The notes under the pieces: model-generated | Database searches by the model: none | Told to the model about the DNA's origin: nothing | Seen by the model: only the letters and a program-made list of their open reading frames with translations | Part shown: one piece after another, positions 35,682 through 47,996 of the stretch | How the letters are laid out: every line of letters begins with the position of its first letter | Position numbering within the stretch: position 1 is the first letter of the stretch | Program-made: the position numbers and the translations under genes | Assembly: GCA_021464415.1 (NCBI GenBank) | Contig: CM038464.1 | Span: forward strand, 52,868,783-52,932,782 | Origin: Lonicera japonica | Lineage: Eukaryota > Streptophyta > Magnoliopsida > Dipsacales > Caprifoliaceae | Reading direction: 5' to 3' | Length of the DNA: 64,000 bases

Positions 35682-37265
35682 GAGTTAATTACATGTAACT
35701 CCCTCAAAGTTTGACCTGTTTTGCACCTTTAAACATAAAATTTGAAAAGACACTCATAAAACCATGAAGTTTTGCGCGTGTTTCACTTTTATCCATTTTT
35801 GGACGGACCGTTTAAAACTCTAACGGAAATGGTCATGTGCGTGTCATGTGCGGGGTATAACCGTCTTTTTCCTCTCATTTCCTCCTCCTCCACTTTCCCT
35901 CCATTTAATTCAGCCAAAATGCAGTAAAAAATCAGCACAAATGCCGCAAAAATAGATAAGAGCAGAGCAATTGCACTCCAAAGTATAATTATTATTTGTA
36001 TCCACCTCCATTTTCTCTCTAAATTGGTATAGGCTCTCCTAAGTAAACTCCCTTCTCTTCATTCTTTTAATTTATTTTCTTCTTCAAAACCCTAATTCGT
36101 AAAACCCATTCAATCGAATCCATTACAACTTATCGCTCTTCACCGAAAAACACTTAATCCAATGCTATTAAAGAGACACTTGGGTCTCCAACAAAACCCA
36201 ATTGGACAATTTTCCCTCTTTTCAAAAACCACCAAATTCAACTTCAGTTAGGGATTTTGACATAACCTTACAGTTGCTAGAGCTAAAGAAGCTTCATCAA
36301 GTATCGAGGGAGAAGAGAGATAGCGAGAATGGTGATGGAGGAGAACCCAAACCCATCGTGTATCACAGGTTCTAAATGATATATGAACATTCAAGCTATA
36401 AACAACTGGGGGAAAACAGAGAGGAATTACCGGTGAGCATAAGAATGGAAGCTTCTGGAAACTGAAACTTATTAATCAACAAATGTCTCATACACTTGGA
36501 ATCATTCAGACAACTTATAAGCTCGCGCGTGCCTCGAATACTTGTACGATATTCTGATGATCGCCCCTTTTTTCCTCCTGTGCACAGCGGAGGAGGCCCA
36601 GGCGGTGCGTGGTTGTAAGGAGAAGGGGTAGGGGGAGTGGTTTGGGAGGGGGAGGGAGTGGACATAGGAGGAGGAGCGTGAGATGGAAAGGCAAAGCGTG
36701 GATCGGCAACGTTAGTGAAAGCCTGGCATAAGGCACATCATATAGATCTGGCACCGAGGGGAAGCTGTAAGGGAACATGGCAATTGGAGCAGTTTACAAG
36801 CAAGTTGTATATGGCTCTGCCTAATTATATTACAAGATTTTGTTTGTTTGTTTGCTTCAAGTAAATTACAAGATATATATTCTATTAAAATTGATTAACT
36901 GCCTTGAGAGAGAAAAAAAATTGGTCAAAGTGGGGAGGATGGATTTATTGTAGCTGGAAAAAAAATGAACAACTACTGATGGAGGGAAAATGGGGAAAGA
37001 GGAAAACTTCTTATCTATTTTTGCTCATTTTTTACTGCATATGGCTGAATTAGGTGGAGGGAAAGTGGAGGAGGAGGAAATGAGAAGAAAATGACGGTAA
37101 TATCCCGCACATGACCATTTCCGTTAGAGTTTTAAACGGTCCGTTTAAAAATGGACAAAAGTGAAACACGCTCAAAATTTCGTGGTTTTATGAGTGTCTT
37201 TTCAAATTTTATGTTTAAAGGTGCAAAACAGGTCAAACTTTGAGGGAGTTACATGTAATTAACTC
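35682..37265. mobile_element. Pack-MULE carrying a metacaspase gene fragment
   Basis: Terminal inverted repeats of about 270 bp (35682-35955 and 36995-37265) begin GAGTTAATTACATG. They are flanked by a perfect 9-bp duplication aatttttgc (35673-35681 and 37266-37274), which identifies a Mutator-like element. The inside is GC-richer than the surroundings and contains host-gene-like sequence on the - strand (36396-36780). There is no transposase. The right end is 107 bp from the start codon of the SpoU methyltransferase gene, so the element forms its promoter-proximal region. Confidence 0.92.
36396..36780 (-). pseudogene. Captured fragment of a type I metacaspase gene
   Basis: On the - strand the fragment shows a proline-rich stretch (SPYNHAPPGPPP), then, across frame changes, KKGAIIRISYKYSRH and ELISCLNDSKCMRHLLINKF followed by PEASILMLT. 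This is the order seen at the start of the p20 domain of plant type I metacaspases (Pro-rich prodomain, 'ISYxYSxxELxGCINDAKCMRxLLIxKFxFPExSIxMLT'). The catalytic His and Cys lie further on and are absent. At least two small insertions or deletions break the frame. It sits inside the Pack-MULE; a functional product is unlikely. Confidence 0.8.
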
Positions 37266-37372
37266 AATTTTTGCGGTAGCTACTTCTAAAACAAACTTAA
37301 GAGGGGAAACCCGAGCCAATATAAACTCTGAACCGTTCAATCTTCGTGTTCCGGGTAAAACGAGGAAGAACA

Positions 37373-40300
37373 ATGCAATGTTCCAACTCAATCTGCCTGT
37401 CAACAGTTCAATTCCCCCTCCTTAAACCACCGACAACAAATTCCCTTAATCCATCATCATTATCAATTCTTCAGACTACTAAAACAACAACTCAACAACA
37501 AAAAATCCTAAATGCTCATCCTCAGCTTAACCATGATGATTCAGTTCTTGCATTGCCTCATCATGAGCAATCAATCACAAGCACCTCAAATCCATTTGTA
37601 AAACACTGCCTCAAGCTTCGCCAAAGCTCTTCTTATCGCCACTCTCATGGTTCAGTTCTTGTTGTTGGCTCTACTCCCATTAGGTATATATATAATACCC
37701 TCTTCACCTAAACCCTAATCCCCTTTCTATATTCAATTTCCACGTGTTCTCATTTAATTTTATTAGGTATTTATCTATGTAGTATATGCATACCATTGTA
37801 CCAATTGCTCTATGCTATAGTTTTTTAACCTCTGATTGCTGAAGTCTTAAGGGTTTTTGAATGGGAGACTTTTAAGCTTTAGAGGTGCAATAAGCTGCTG
37901 GTTTTTTTTTTTTTTTTTTTTTAAATAAAATAAAAAATCATTAAGAGGTTAATGGCTATCTCTTTAAATAATTAAGCATTTAGCATTACGAGCTAAAAAC
38001 AAACACAATCTTACATTTCTAAATTTCCCCTACATTTTTTGGCCAACACTAGATTACCTTCACACGCAATGTGTGTGCTACTTGCATGTATTTGAGGAGA
38101 AGAGTTTAGTAAAAGTTAAAGTAGTGAGGATTTGAATCCCGTTGCAAACCTATTTATTCTATGAAAAAGAGAATTACAATGGTAAAATAGGCATTTCGAA
38201 ATGATGGAACTTCACCGGTGATTGAAATGCCTCTTGGTTTTATATAACAGTATAGATAATTGGAACATAAAAAATGGATATATGCGTGTGCATATATATG
38301 TAAAGGGTGTTAGTATAAACACCCTAAAAAATTAGTTTTAATACCCTTTTAAAAAAAATCAAAGTAACATGATTACATTCTATGACTTTTAAGGCACCCA
38401 GTTTTTTTTCTTAGCTTTCTCATCCTCCTTTGCTGATAGAAAAATGCAAACCATCTTATGCAAATTTTTTTTTTTCATTGTGATGATACACGATTTCTTA
38501 ACTTTTCCTTTGTTTTTGATTTTGCATTTAGCAATTCAATTAAAACAAGTAGAATTATTTTTAGCACATCAACAAAGGAACAACATCCAAACTCACGACC
38601 TCCTTCGTAGAAGGGTAAATAATCTCCCTTATTTTAACACAATTATTCATGTATATTTACATATAAATTATATATACTAGTGTTATTTTTATTTTTCTTA
38701 CATTTAGTATTGTATTGAAAGTAGATAATAAAGTATCAAAGACTTCGTATAATTAAGTGTCGTAAAAAAGTGATAATGAGGTGTTTCGTGTTTTCTCTCT
38801 TATATTTTCAATTAATACTACTATATGGAAATATTTTTAGAATACCAATCAAAAGTTCACATTCTTTGTCTATGATATGACAAACAACTTGCTCTAAATT
38901 CGACCAAGGCGAAGTATCTCATTATTTTGATACATGCAATTGTGCAAATCATATGTTCGTAATATGCTTAACCAATTTTAAGCAACATTATAATAAATAG
39001 GAAAACAAAATCTTGAATTGCCCAGTGACAGAAGATATAATTCTCAACAAAAATGTTTAATTTGTGTAGTGGGAACAACTCTTCATCCTTCCACGATTCA
39101 GAAGGCAATCAAATATTGTATAATAACGTATTCACATGTTTTCTTTGTGGTACTTTAATATATAAGAGTGCTTTTTTAAAATTAAAAGTTAAGCATGGGT
39201 GTTTAAATTAGTTTTTAAGGGTGCTTTTACGAGCACCCATATGTAAAATGAATTGCCATTCTTCCGCTTTCTACAAATTAATGCTATAATCTAACAGGCC
39301 AACATGTTTTTTGTTGGATTGCAAGAATGGTGAATGATTATTACGAGCACAAGTACAGGAAATTCTCTTATGAATTGTGATGGATAATGGATAAACTAGT
39401 TGGTATCGAAAGCACGGAGTTCTAATTCAAGAGAAACCAGAATATAATTAACAGAGGTAACTAAATGTAGTATGAGTATGGTCTTGAGAGTAAGCTTTTA
39501 AAAATGTGTTAGGTGTTCTGTTCGCAAACAACAAAGTTTACGTGAAAAGGGGAAGAATGGTTTTAAAAGTGGTTTTGGAACTTTGATCACACTGTATCTG
39601 ATTTTTAAGGCGAGTTTTTTGTTAATAAGTTTTCTATGTTTTAGCGTACATGAAAAAGGTATCTTGACATTTTCAATATATTTTTAATTTTGATATCTGT
39701 AAGAACTAGAAAAAGTTTACTGTGTGTTGATTGCTATAGTACCATTTTAAGTTGGTTTAGGAGAATTAAGGTCCTAGACCTACCAATATTAGTTGAAAGT
39801 TTGCATTGTTTGTGTTTCAGATTATCTGGATATATTGTAGAAAACCCTTTTTTCACTTAGAAAACAATTGTGAGTATTGGAAACCAGTTTTGAGACTTAG
39901 AAAAAAGTTCCAGAAAACAATGCGAGTGAATGAAAACTTGGCCAGACAAGTGGGTGTGTCTTAGTAGTAAAGACCCTCACTTGAACGCGGAATTTTTTGA
40001 TGAAAATTTGTGGAGATCATCTATATGATAAATAAAAAAGTTCTGGATATATCACTTTGTCTTCTCCATCAAATTTCATTAAAAAAATCCTGTATGGAAG
40101 TGGGTGTAATGAAAAATTAATAAATATGTGCATTTTCGGCCATTGAAATTTTTGATAGTCATCTCATCCATTTCTAGATTGAATTTTTTTGATAAAATCT
40201 GGTGGAGATGATCTATTTCATCATATAGATAAATTCTACAATTTTCCATAAAAGAATTCATCTATTTACCCCTCCAAATGGACATACCTTCATTTTGAGT

Positions 40301-42552
40301 TTCACCTGTTGCAACTTGCAAGTACATCATATAATATTGTCGGCCTTTCATAATAATGGTTGGAATGGAAGTCGTTGACATCATTTGACACTTGACTTCA
40401 TCACAGGGAAATATATAGATTCCAACGATCAACACAAGAGAGAAATAGCACAATAGATTGCTTACTTGTACTTGGCAAAGCCAATGTTCCTAAAGAATTG
40501 GATGATGATGATGCTATTCGTGTTGTTCGTGTAAGCTCAGCGGTAATGAAGAAACTTTCTGGAGTGCAATCAATTGAATCTCTTAAAGCAATCGCCTTAA
40601 TGAGAATCCCTCCAATTTTTCACTTTGTAGATGACAACCAGAAAGAAGGCGACTGTAGCCGATGGTTTCCATCTCTGCATCGAATTCTAGTTCTTGATGG
40701 AATTCAGGTGATAATTGTAATGGTGAAATATTTCACTGATTCAGCATGGAACTTTGTTTGCTGTGGTTGCTTACAATTGCATGTATAATGTCTGCATTTA
40801 TTCGTAATTAACATAAACAAATATTTTACCTGAAATAGTGGAAAGTGCTAATCTCCGTTTAATTTTTTCACCGCCTGAACCATGCAGGCTCTCAGAATAT
40901 TTTGCTTTTGAAAAACTACCATACGGGTTACACTTGAGTTAACAAATAAATAAATTTGATAAAAAAATATAAGCTCTTAAACTTCTAATTAACCAAAAAG
41001 AAAAGGACACTTTGTGTATTTCTTGCTGCTAGGAAATTGGAATAATCTTAGCATTTTTACATAATTATAGGAGTTATTCATTGAAGCATCTAGTATTATT
41101 ATCATTACTTGTAAACACTTTTTTGAATGATTTTATTTTTATTTTTTGGTCATTGTGAACTTTTTGTCCTACAAAGTTTTGATGATGTTGATTTATTAAT
41201 TGCAGGACCCTGGTAACCTCGGAACATTACTCAGATCAGCAATGGCCTTTGGATGGGTAAGTAATGATTTTCAACGTGAAGACTGTTTTTTATGCATGTA
41301 AAACCCCTTCTAGGAAACCAATTTATTTATTTCATGGAAACCTATTCTGGTGCCAAGGGTTTGGTTGTTTTCCCCTCTGAAGTCTGAATTATTAGAGTTC
41401 GCAGCATCCACCCAAAACCAATTGGCAATGGGTGGGGTAACCCCTAGATCATATCAATTGCTTTGCAAGGCTTTGGTTTCCCTTTGTGGGATTGTAGTCT
41501 CTACATGAATGGCCAAAATTCAGACTTCAGAGGTGAGTGCGAACTTAAGATGTTTGTTTTTGGTTAAAAATTTAGAAGCAACTTCTTAATGAGCCTCTGA
41601 AATTACCTCTTAATGTGATTAATTAAGCCTTGACAGCTGCATATTACCCAGTTTGCCTCACCGACTCTTTTGGTCCACTTTAAAAGATAAAAGAATGGCA
41701 ACATGGTCAAAATAATATGTTTAGGCTCCGTTTGATTGCAAGGTGGAAAAGGAAAATAAATTGAGTTAGTTTTGGTGAAGAGATGGAAAATAAGTTGAGT
41801 GATAGAGGTGATATCCTCTTGATTTTTAAGTTTTTCGTTTTTCCATGAAGAAATTTTCTTTGCTTGGTGGTGAGTAAAAATTTTCCACCAAAAACATTGA
41901 AGGATGGAGGATATATACTCATAAAATGAGTAACATCTCTCACCTTATTTTCTATCTTTTCAAACAAATTAGTTAAATTTATTTTTCTTTTCCATCTTTG
42001 CAATCAAACGAAGCCTTAATGCCTATTTAGATATTACATTTAGACAAAAAACAAACAAAATTTTCAAATTTAGTTTTTAGATTCATAATTCTGAAAAGAA
42101 AATAGACGCCCCCTAACATAAACGCATTGGTACTTGTGCCCATATCCAAACAGGGTGGTGTCTTTCTACTTCCCGGATGCTGTGATCCATTCAATGAGAA
42201 AGCACTTCGAGCCAGCAGAGGAGCCTCCTTTCAGATACCAATTGTTTGTGGCAGCTGGATTCATCTTGAAGCTCTAACAAATAAATATCAAATGAAAATT
42301 CTTGCTGCCCAACCAGAGAATAGTGAACTGAAGCCAGCATCTTTGTTATCTCAAGGGCTTGCAGATTCTTTAACGGATACAAAAATGTGCTTGGTTTTGG
42401 GCAGCGAAGGAAGCGGTCTTTCTGAGAAGACTAAAGTGGTATGTGAGCTTGTAAGCATTCCAATGGTGGATGAATTTGAATCTCTTAATGTTTCGGTTGC
42501 TGGCGGGATTTTCTTGTATATGCTACAAGCCGAGGACCACAGACTTATGTGA
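37373..42552 (+). CDS. SpoU/TrmH-family RNA 2'-O-methyltransferase, probably organellar
   Basis: Four exons: 37373-37683, 40407-40707, 41206-41256 and 42154-42552, joined in frame into 353 residues. The family transfers a methyl group from S-adenosylmethionine to ribose 2'-OH in tRNA or rRNA. All three SpoU motifs are present: NLGTLLRSA (208-216), LVLGSEGSGLS (about 301-311) and SIPM...SLNVSVA (about 321-337), which build the trefoil-knot SAM site. An N-terminal substrate-binding part (SNPFVKHCLKLRQSSSYR) comes first. The first 30 residues are rich in Ser, Thr and Pro with few acids, which fits a plastid or mitochondrial transit peptide. The start is the first ATG in the frame. Intron 1 (2.7 kb) carries a Helitron, intron 3 a MITE. 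The exact RNA target cannot be read from the sequence. Confidence 0.9.
38049..38256 (-). mobile_element. Short non-autonomous Helitron in intron 1 of the SpoU gene
   Basis: On the - strand the 5' end reads TCTATACTGTTATATAAAA and the 3' end CTAG, preceded by a hairpin (CACAC GCAAT GTGTG, near 38061-38075). The flanking bases are A and T in element orientation. At 208 bp it is a small derivative without coding capacity. A more decayed relative lies near 56226-56467. Confidence 0.75.
41724..42015. mobile_element. Tourist-like MITE in intron 3 of the SpoU gene
   Basis: The ends GGCTCCGTTTGATTGCAA and TTGCAATCAAACGAAGCC are inverted and flanked by TTA on both sides (41721-41723 and 42016-42018). 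This is the PIF/Harbinger pattern. A related 224-bp copy lies at 44639-44862. Confidence 0.85.
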
Positions 42553-42784
42553 TACTTTCGTTGGACTTTCCATTTTCTAGGTTCATATGCCACACACATA
42601 TATATTGCTTTGTTCAGAGGTTTTATAGCGAAAATTAGAGTTAGAAATATGTTGGATTAGGTCGTGTTGAGAAACACGTATAACAATGTTGCTACTAAAC
42701 TGAGGAATCAAGTAATTAATTAATTGTGTCACATGTAGCAACTTGAACATGACCTTTTTATTATTCAAATTACACATCACAAGT

Positions 42785-43322
42785 TTAGGGGTGTTGTGGC
42801 GAACCCGAAAATCAAATCGATCCATAAAAACCGATCCGAAAAAATACCGAAACTGAAATAAAGAAACCGAAATGAAACTGGATATGTTTGGTTCGGATTT
42901 GGGGCATGACATTTCAAAATTGAACCGAACTAAATCGAATTATTGCACCTGACTCGAAAATGATATTGCTTTACTATTTAAGATTTTATGTCATAAAGTT
43001 TACGAAGTTTAAGGAAAAATCGACTCTTTGAGCTATTATGAATATTTGATCTATATTATAAATGTAAGAGCTCATATTTTGTTATCAGAAATAAGTATGA
43101 GAAAGTATAGTGTTATTGTTTTATTTTATTTTTGACCAAAATAAGTGTTATCTTGTGATTTTTTTTAAATATATCTATGAAAACCAAATAAAAATAAACC
43201 AAAATAGAATAGTTTGATTTGGGTTTGGGAGATTAAGAAATTGAACGGAAACCAAATTTTCAAATATGGTTTGAATTTGAAATTGGGACACCTAATTTTT
43301 ACCTCAGCCGAAATCAAAAAAT
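42785..43322. mobile_element. Degraded hAT-type MITE
   Basis: The left end TAGGGGTGTTGTGGC and the inner 'aaccgaa/ggttcgg' motifs match the hAT-like copies at 34890 and 58325. The right end is eroded. The flanks tcacaagt and ccataagt could be an 8-bp duplication with two changes. The boundary at the right is therefore tentative. Confidence 0.5.
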
Positions 43323-43360
43323 CCATAAGTATGACATGACTAGCCCATTTAATAATTAAG

Positions 43361-44347
43361 AGGGGGGTATTTAATTCAAATTTTAAAAGATTCTGACTTT
43401 TTAAAATCCGTGAATTTTGTTAAGTCATAGATTGTTTTAAATCCTCATAAAATCTGAAATATTTTAATGCATGGATTCTTTTGGATTTATGCACATTTTA
43501 GTAAGTCCACGGATTTCTGCAGATTTTAATAAGTTCATCAAAAAAATAAAAAATCAAAATACAAAAGACAAACAATAAAATAAATTAATTACAAGTTTAA
43601 AATAACATTATCAAAAATATAAAGACAATTAACGAAATACATTATAAAAATTCATACTACTCCATTTAACCATCATTATGATTATCATAATCTTCGCTTA
43701 CAGTAAAAAATTAACAGTTATTACATAATAAGTGAACCGAATTTTACTTTTGTAAACCGACTTTAATTATGGATGATTTTATGTACCAACAAAATTAGAT
43801 TTCTCACCCCATTAGTATTTTTTTAATGAAACTGACATGAATTGTTTTTAAAAATTTGAACTATAATTAGCGGTCTAACCATTTGAAATTATGTTAATGC
43901 GTGATAACCACATTATTAGTAAAAGAGAGAATAAAGACTTTATAGGGATGAAGAAAAAATTAATGCGTTCACCACATAATAAGAAATTTGGATTTTGAGA
44001 GAGAGAGAATGTTGATTAAAGTTGTTAAAGGAATTATAAATCCATCTGAAATCTCTGGGTAAGTGAAAAGATTTCAAGATGAATTTTTATGTATGAAAAA
44101 AGTGTTACAATCTACCAAAATTCATTAATAATTAAAATCCTACTAAGTCATTAGACTTTTGAATACCCTAAGATTTAGATGAATTTTTTAAAATTTTAAT
44201 TGAATACATCAAGATTTTTAAAAAAAAAAAATTTAAAATATCAATTAAATATATTATAATTTAAAAAAAATTAAAATTTTAATTAAATACTTATGAACTT
44301 TAAAAATTTATAAAAGTCCTATTGACTCTAAATTTAATTCACCCCCT
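43361..44347. mobile_element. Probable MITE with 'gggggtatttaattcaaa' ends
   Basis: The left end AGGGGGGTATTTAATTCAAA is mirrored by TTTAATTCACCCCCT at the right. 'taag' lies on both sides. The interior is AT-rich and noncoding with several repeats of 'ttaaaattttaattaaatac' type. Superfamily not assigned. Confidence 0.45.
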
Positions 44348-44638
44348 AAGTTGTACATGCTTAATGGCAACCTTAGCCAATTAACCCGTATAATGAATTG
44401 ATCATGCATAACTTGCCCAACTTTGGTCAAGCCGTGTCATAGATTAAAAAGAAAGAAAAAGTTAAACGTGTTAATTGAGTGAGTGCAGGCTAGCAGCCCA
44501 CCTAGGCACTAGATGGCAGCAATTCATGGTTGGCGTTTGAGAAATCAAAAAGATGATCTGGGTGGGCCTAGGCAGTGTGAGCGGAAATTTCTTGGGGACA
44601 GCAGTAGGACTTCTCTCAGAGAAAACGTCAGAAGAAAA

Positions 44639-44862
44639 CGCTCCGTTTATTGCAAGGTGGAAAAGGAAAATAAATTGAGTTAATTTTGGTGAAAAGATGG
44701 AAAATAAGTTTTTATCCTCTTTTTTTTAAGTTTTTCCATGAAGAAATTTTCTTTGCTTGGTGGTGAGAAAACATTGAAGAATGGATGATATATACTCATA
44801 TGAGTAATATCTCTCACCTTATTTTTTGTCTTTTCACCAAACTAGTGCAATCAAACGGAGCC
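44639..44862. mobile_element. Second copy of the 41724-type Tourist-like MITE
   Basis: The copy shares 'ctccgttt.attgcaaggtgg' at the left and 'tgcaatcaaacggagcc' at the right with the element in the SpoU intron, as well as most of the interior, and is about 70 bp shorter. The left terminal base pair is altered, so the TTA duplication cannot be confirmed. Confidence 0.7.
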
Positions 44863-45331
44863 TAAAATCCCGTGCAAGTGCAACACGCCGTCATTTTTCA
44901 TGTTGATCCGTATACCGGGGTCGAACCACCGGTAAACAAGGCAAGGTTCATTGAATCTAAAAATAATTAAGAAATTACGGACCTACAAGGTAACTTATTT
45001 AAATAAAGCTATTATACATAACTCTACGTAACTCTAGAAACATAGAAGAAATATATTGAAAAACATTCGATCAAGTGTGGCAAATTTAAGGCATCTAAAG
45101 CTCTAATAATAAAAGTAATTGTGGAGTACTTATCTCATGTCCTCGTGTGATTGCTGCAATCTAGTTAGATCTAGAAAAATTTATAAAATCTTGACAGAAA
45201 GAATATAGATGAAAAGACTAATGAAACCAACAAATGCATAAATAGTCTTGCCATTTAAAAAAAGGAAATACTTAGGGGTAATTAACACTTTTGACCCTTA
45301 AAGTTTACTATTTTTTTCATTATGATCCTAA

Positions 45332-45690
45332 GGTGATGTTTGGTTGATGTTTTGAGTTGAGTTTTTAAAATATGGTGGTTGGTAGAATTTGAAAGTATGT
45401 TGAAAAGTGAATTTGGTTTTTGTTTGAGTTTTTTTCAACTAATTAAAAAATCTCATAAAAAAATTCAAAAAATAGTCACAATGGATCTTATTTTATAAAT
45501 CTCGACGAGTATGTTTCAAATATATATTTTTTATCTAATTTTGATTTTTTGATTTAAAGTTTTGGTGTTTTAAAAGTTTTTTTAGATAGAGAAATTAAAG
45601 TGAAATAAATTTTAGGAAGTATAAAAGTAAAGTTGATTTTAAGTTGGGTTTTTAAAATTTAGAAAAAAAAAATACTTACCAAACATACCC
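45332..45690. mobile_element. MITE nested in the Pack-MULE terminal repeat
   Basis: The ends GGTGATGTTTGGTTGATG and TACCAAACATACCC are inverted and flanked by TAA on both sides (45329-45331 and 45691-45693), as in Tourist-like elements. It splits the left terminal repeat of the Pack-MULE, so it inserted after the Pack-MULE arrived. Confidence 0.7.
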
Positions 45691-46384
45691 TAAATCTTTT
45701 TTCTTTTTTTTTTGTTGAAGCATTCCCAAAGTTTACTGCGCGTTCCATACTTGTCCAAAAGTGGATGTCCAGTTCAAGATATGGACAGAAAACACATGTG
45801 CAATTTATGAAGTCAACTGTGCAAGGCAGTTTGGGTATTTTGAATTAAAAGTAAGGACAACCTCTTTCTCCCCCTTGCCCCCCCTTTGTCTTTTTCATTT
45901 CACTATCTGAGCTAACTATGCCGGAATGTCATGGAGGGAAATCGATACATGTTTCACTGAGGAGTGAGAGATCGATGTATAGTTTTGCCAAAGAATTAAC
46001 TCAGATTTGTCCCCATTGATGAAGAAGGTCGCTGGAGATTTGGGTCTTTTATTTCCATTAGTTTTCTTGAAACAACCCAAAAATTGAACATGGAAGAGAG
46101 AAGAAGCAAGAGAAAAGAATAACAATGGAGTTTGATTTTAGATTTGAGACGTGCTTCTCATTTTAAGTTTCCCTGATGTTATGTTTTATGTTATATGCAT
46201 ATGTATGGATATATTATACCTAAAGAGAAAGTTTTTCTTCTTATTTTTTCCCCTCAATCAATTTGTTCTTTTTCTAATTGCGGAAGAGGCGAAAAATTCA
46301 GATATAAAAAAGAGAATGAGAGAGAAAGAAACAAAGAGGAAAATTCAGATTTGAAATGGAAAAATAGAGAGGCGGAATGAGCTA

Positions 46385-46671
46385 TGGCGGTGAAATGGAG
46401 AAGATGGAGGGAGAGTCCACAACAACCCCACCAGTTTGGGCTTGAACGACGTCGAGAGGGCACGTCTCGTTCCTCGTGCTGGCTAGTGTGAGCACACCTC
46501 CTCTGTCGCGGACGACCGGCAGTATATAGTAGTTGATGCATGACCGGAGTTAGTTGCAAGAGGTGCGGTGTTAAGGACTGGGTTTAAAGCATCGTCCGCA
46601 AATACGTGCGGCAAGTTTGGTGAGAGGGTGAACAAGAGGAATAAAAGAAATAGAAAAGTTGTCTTCACCAT
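46385..46671 (-). pseudogene. Captured fragment of a Kunitz-type protease inhibitor gene
   Basis: On the - strand an ATG at 46671 opens MVKTTFLFLLFLLFTLSP, a clear secretory signal peptide, then ADDALNPVLNT, the usual mature start of plant Kunitz (STI/miraculin-like) inhibitors. A frame change follows. In another frame the typical continuation is visible: [29 protein letters not shown]. The fragment stops soon after, so about two thirds of the family domain is missing. It lies wholly inside the Pack-MULE. It is a captured, broken copy and not a working gene. Confidence 0.85.
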
Positions 46672-46985
46672 TTAAGATTGGATGGAATATTTCGATGGTA
46701 TGAGGTGGCATGTAGTTGAGGTTGAAATGGGAGAAGACAAAGGGGGGGGACGGGGGGAGAAAGAGGTTTTCTTACTTTTGATTCGAAATATCCAAATTGC
46801 CCTTGCACAGTTGACCTCATGACTTGCACGTGCGTTTTTCGTCCACATCTTCAACGGGATATCCACTTTTAGATGAGTATGGGACGCGTAACAAACTTTG
46901 GGGATGCTTCCGCCGAAAAAAAAAGATCCAGGACTACCCTGAAAAAAGTGGTAAACTTTAAGGGTCAAAAGTGTTAATTACCCCT

Positions 46986-47948
46986 ACCTAGGTTGCCCAT
47001 TCTTTTTCATCTCCAACCTTGCAAATCCTTAACCCTAACCTATGCCAACCTTGCAATTATCACCATTTACGATGGCTATCATAGTTAAGGCCATCTTTCT
47101 CTCTACTTCCCACTCCACGGTGGCGGCTACCTAACTTCTTGAAGGTACTCAAGTTAGTGAAAGGACCAGTCACCGAGGTCTCTGTTGTCGTAGGGTTTAT
47201 AAATGATGTCGAATGGAGGACGAAGCTAGTTTTTCTCTTATTTGGAAATAAAGTTAGCCTTATTTCAGAAACAGGTAAAGGTTTGAATAACATTTAACGA
47301 ATGAATCTCTTACAAGAAACAACTTTAAGGAAGTGTAGAATTTTTGGGTGAGTGGTGTTAATTTGTTATCAAATTGAAAAAAGAAAAAACATATTGAAAT
47401 AAGAGTATGTAGGCTAGCCAAACTGATCAAATTTTTTTCTTGCTCATAAGTGATTCAAACTGCGGAATCAGATTAATAAAATTTTCTTCTCTGCAAGGGA
47501 TAGTGAGGCCACCCACGGGATGATGAAACACGAATTCTTGTTTAGCAAGGCTTACCAATTTTTGAAATGAAGGATGATTCAACTTCGATAGTGCTAGTTA
47601 ATTTTGGTTTCTCCATCATAAATGGCAATGTGGAGTTTGGGTATAAGGGTGGCCACTCAAATCGAAAAAACTTGTCGCCTTGTAGGAGAATTTGTGTGGT
47701 ACAAAAAATTATGGACAAGTTGAAACCCTTAATTAATAAATTACATAAACCAAAAATAAAGATTTAGGATTGAATCCTACTATACTCTCTTGAAAATTAG
47801 ATCCAAGAAATTATTGACATAAATTAAGTGCCGATGGATGTAATTACCCTTGTTTAATTCTATTACTTTTCGCTGATTACTAAATGATGTATATGTGGTG
47901 ACACGTTTTTCAGATGAATATAAAGTAATATACAAAATATTACCAACA
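46986..47948. other. Intergenic sequence without a recognised gene
   Basis: About 46990-47300 is less AT-rich and contains a - strand open frame (47060-47293) with no family resemblance I can name. The rest up to the tRNA is AT-rich. No element ends were found. Confidence 0.35.
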
Positions 47949-47953
47949 GCGGG

Positions 47954-47996
<43 letters not shown>

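Larger units (their letters stand above)
45273..46985. mobile_element. Pack-MULE carrying a Kunitz inhibitor gene fragment
   Basis: Long inverted termini start TAGGGGTAATTAACAC at the left and end GTGTTAATTACCCCTA at the right. The similarity continues inward through 'cttttgacccttaaagttta', 'tttgggtattt/aaatatccaaatt' and 'gtgcaaggca/cccttgcac' for roughly 270 bp, once a nested MITE (45332-45690) is taken out. The interior is GC-richer and holds host-gene-like sequence. A clear 9-bp duplication could not be read. The structure matches the Pack-MULE at 35682. No transposase is present. Confidence 0.75.

Noticed and set aside
36515..36778. 87-codon proline-rich open frame on the - strand
   Set aside because: Wrong-frame reading of the captured metacaspase fragment inside the Pack-MULE; not an independent gene.
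46254..46559. 101-codon open frame on the - strand
   Set aside because: Mostly an out-of-frame reading of the captured Kunitz inhibitor fragment and adjacent CT-rich sequence.
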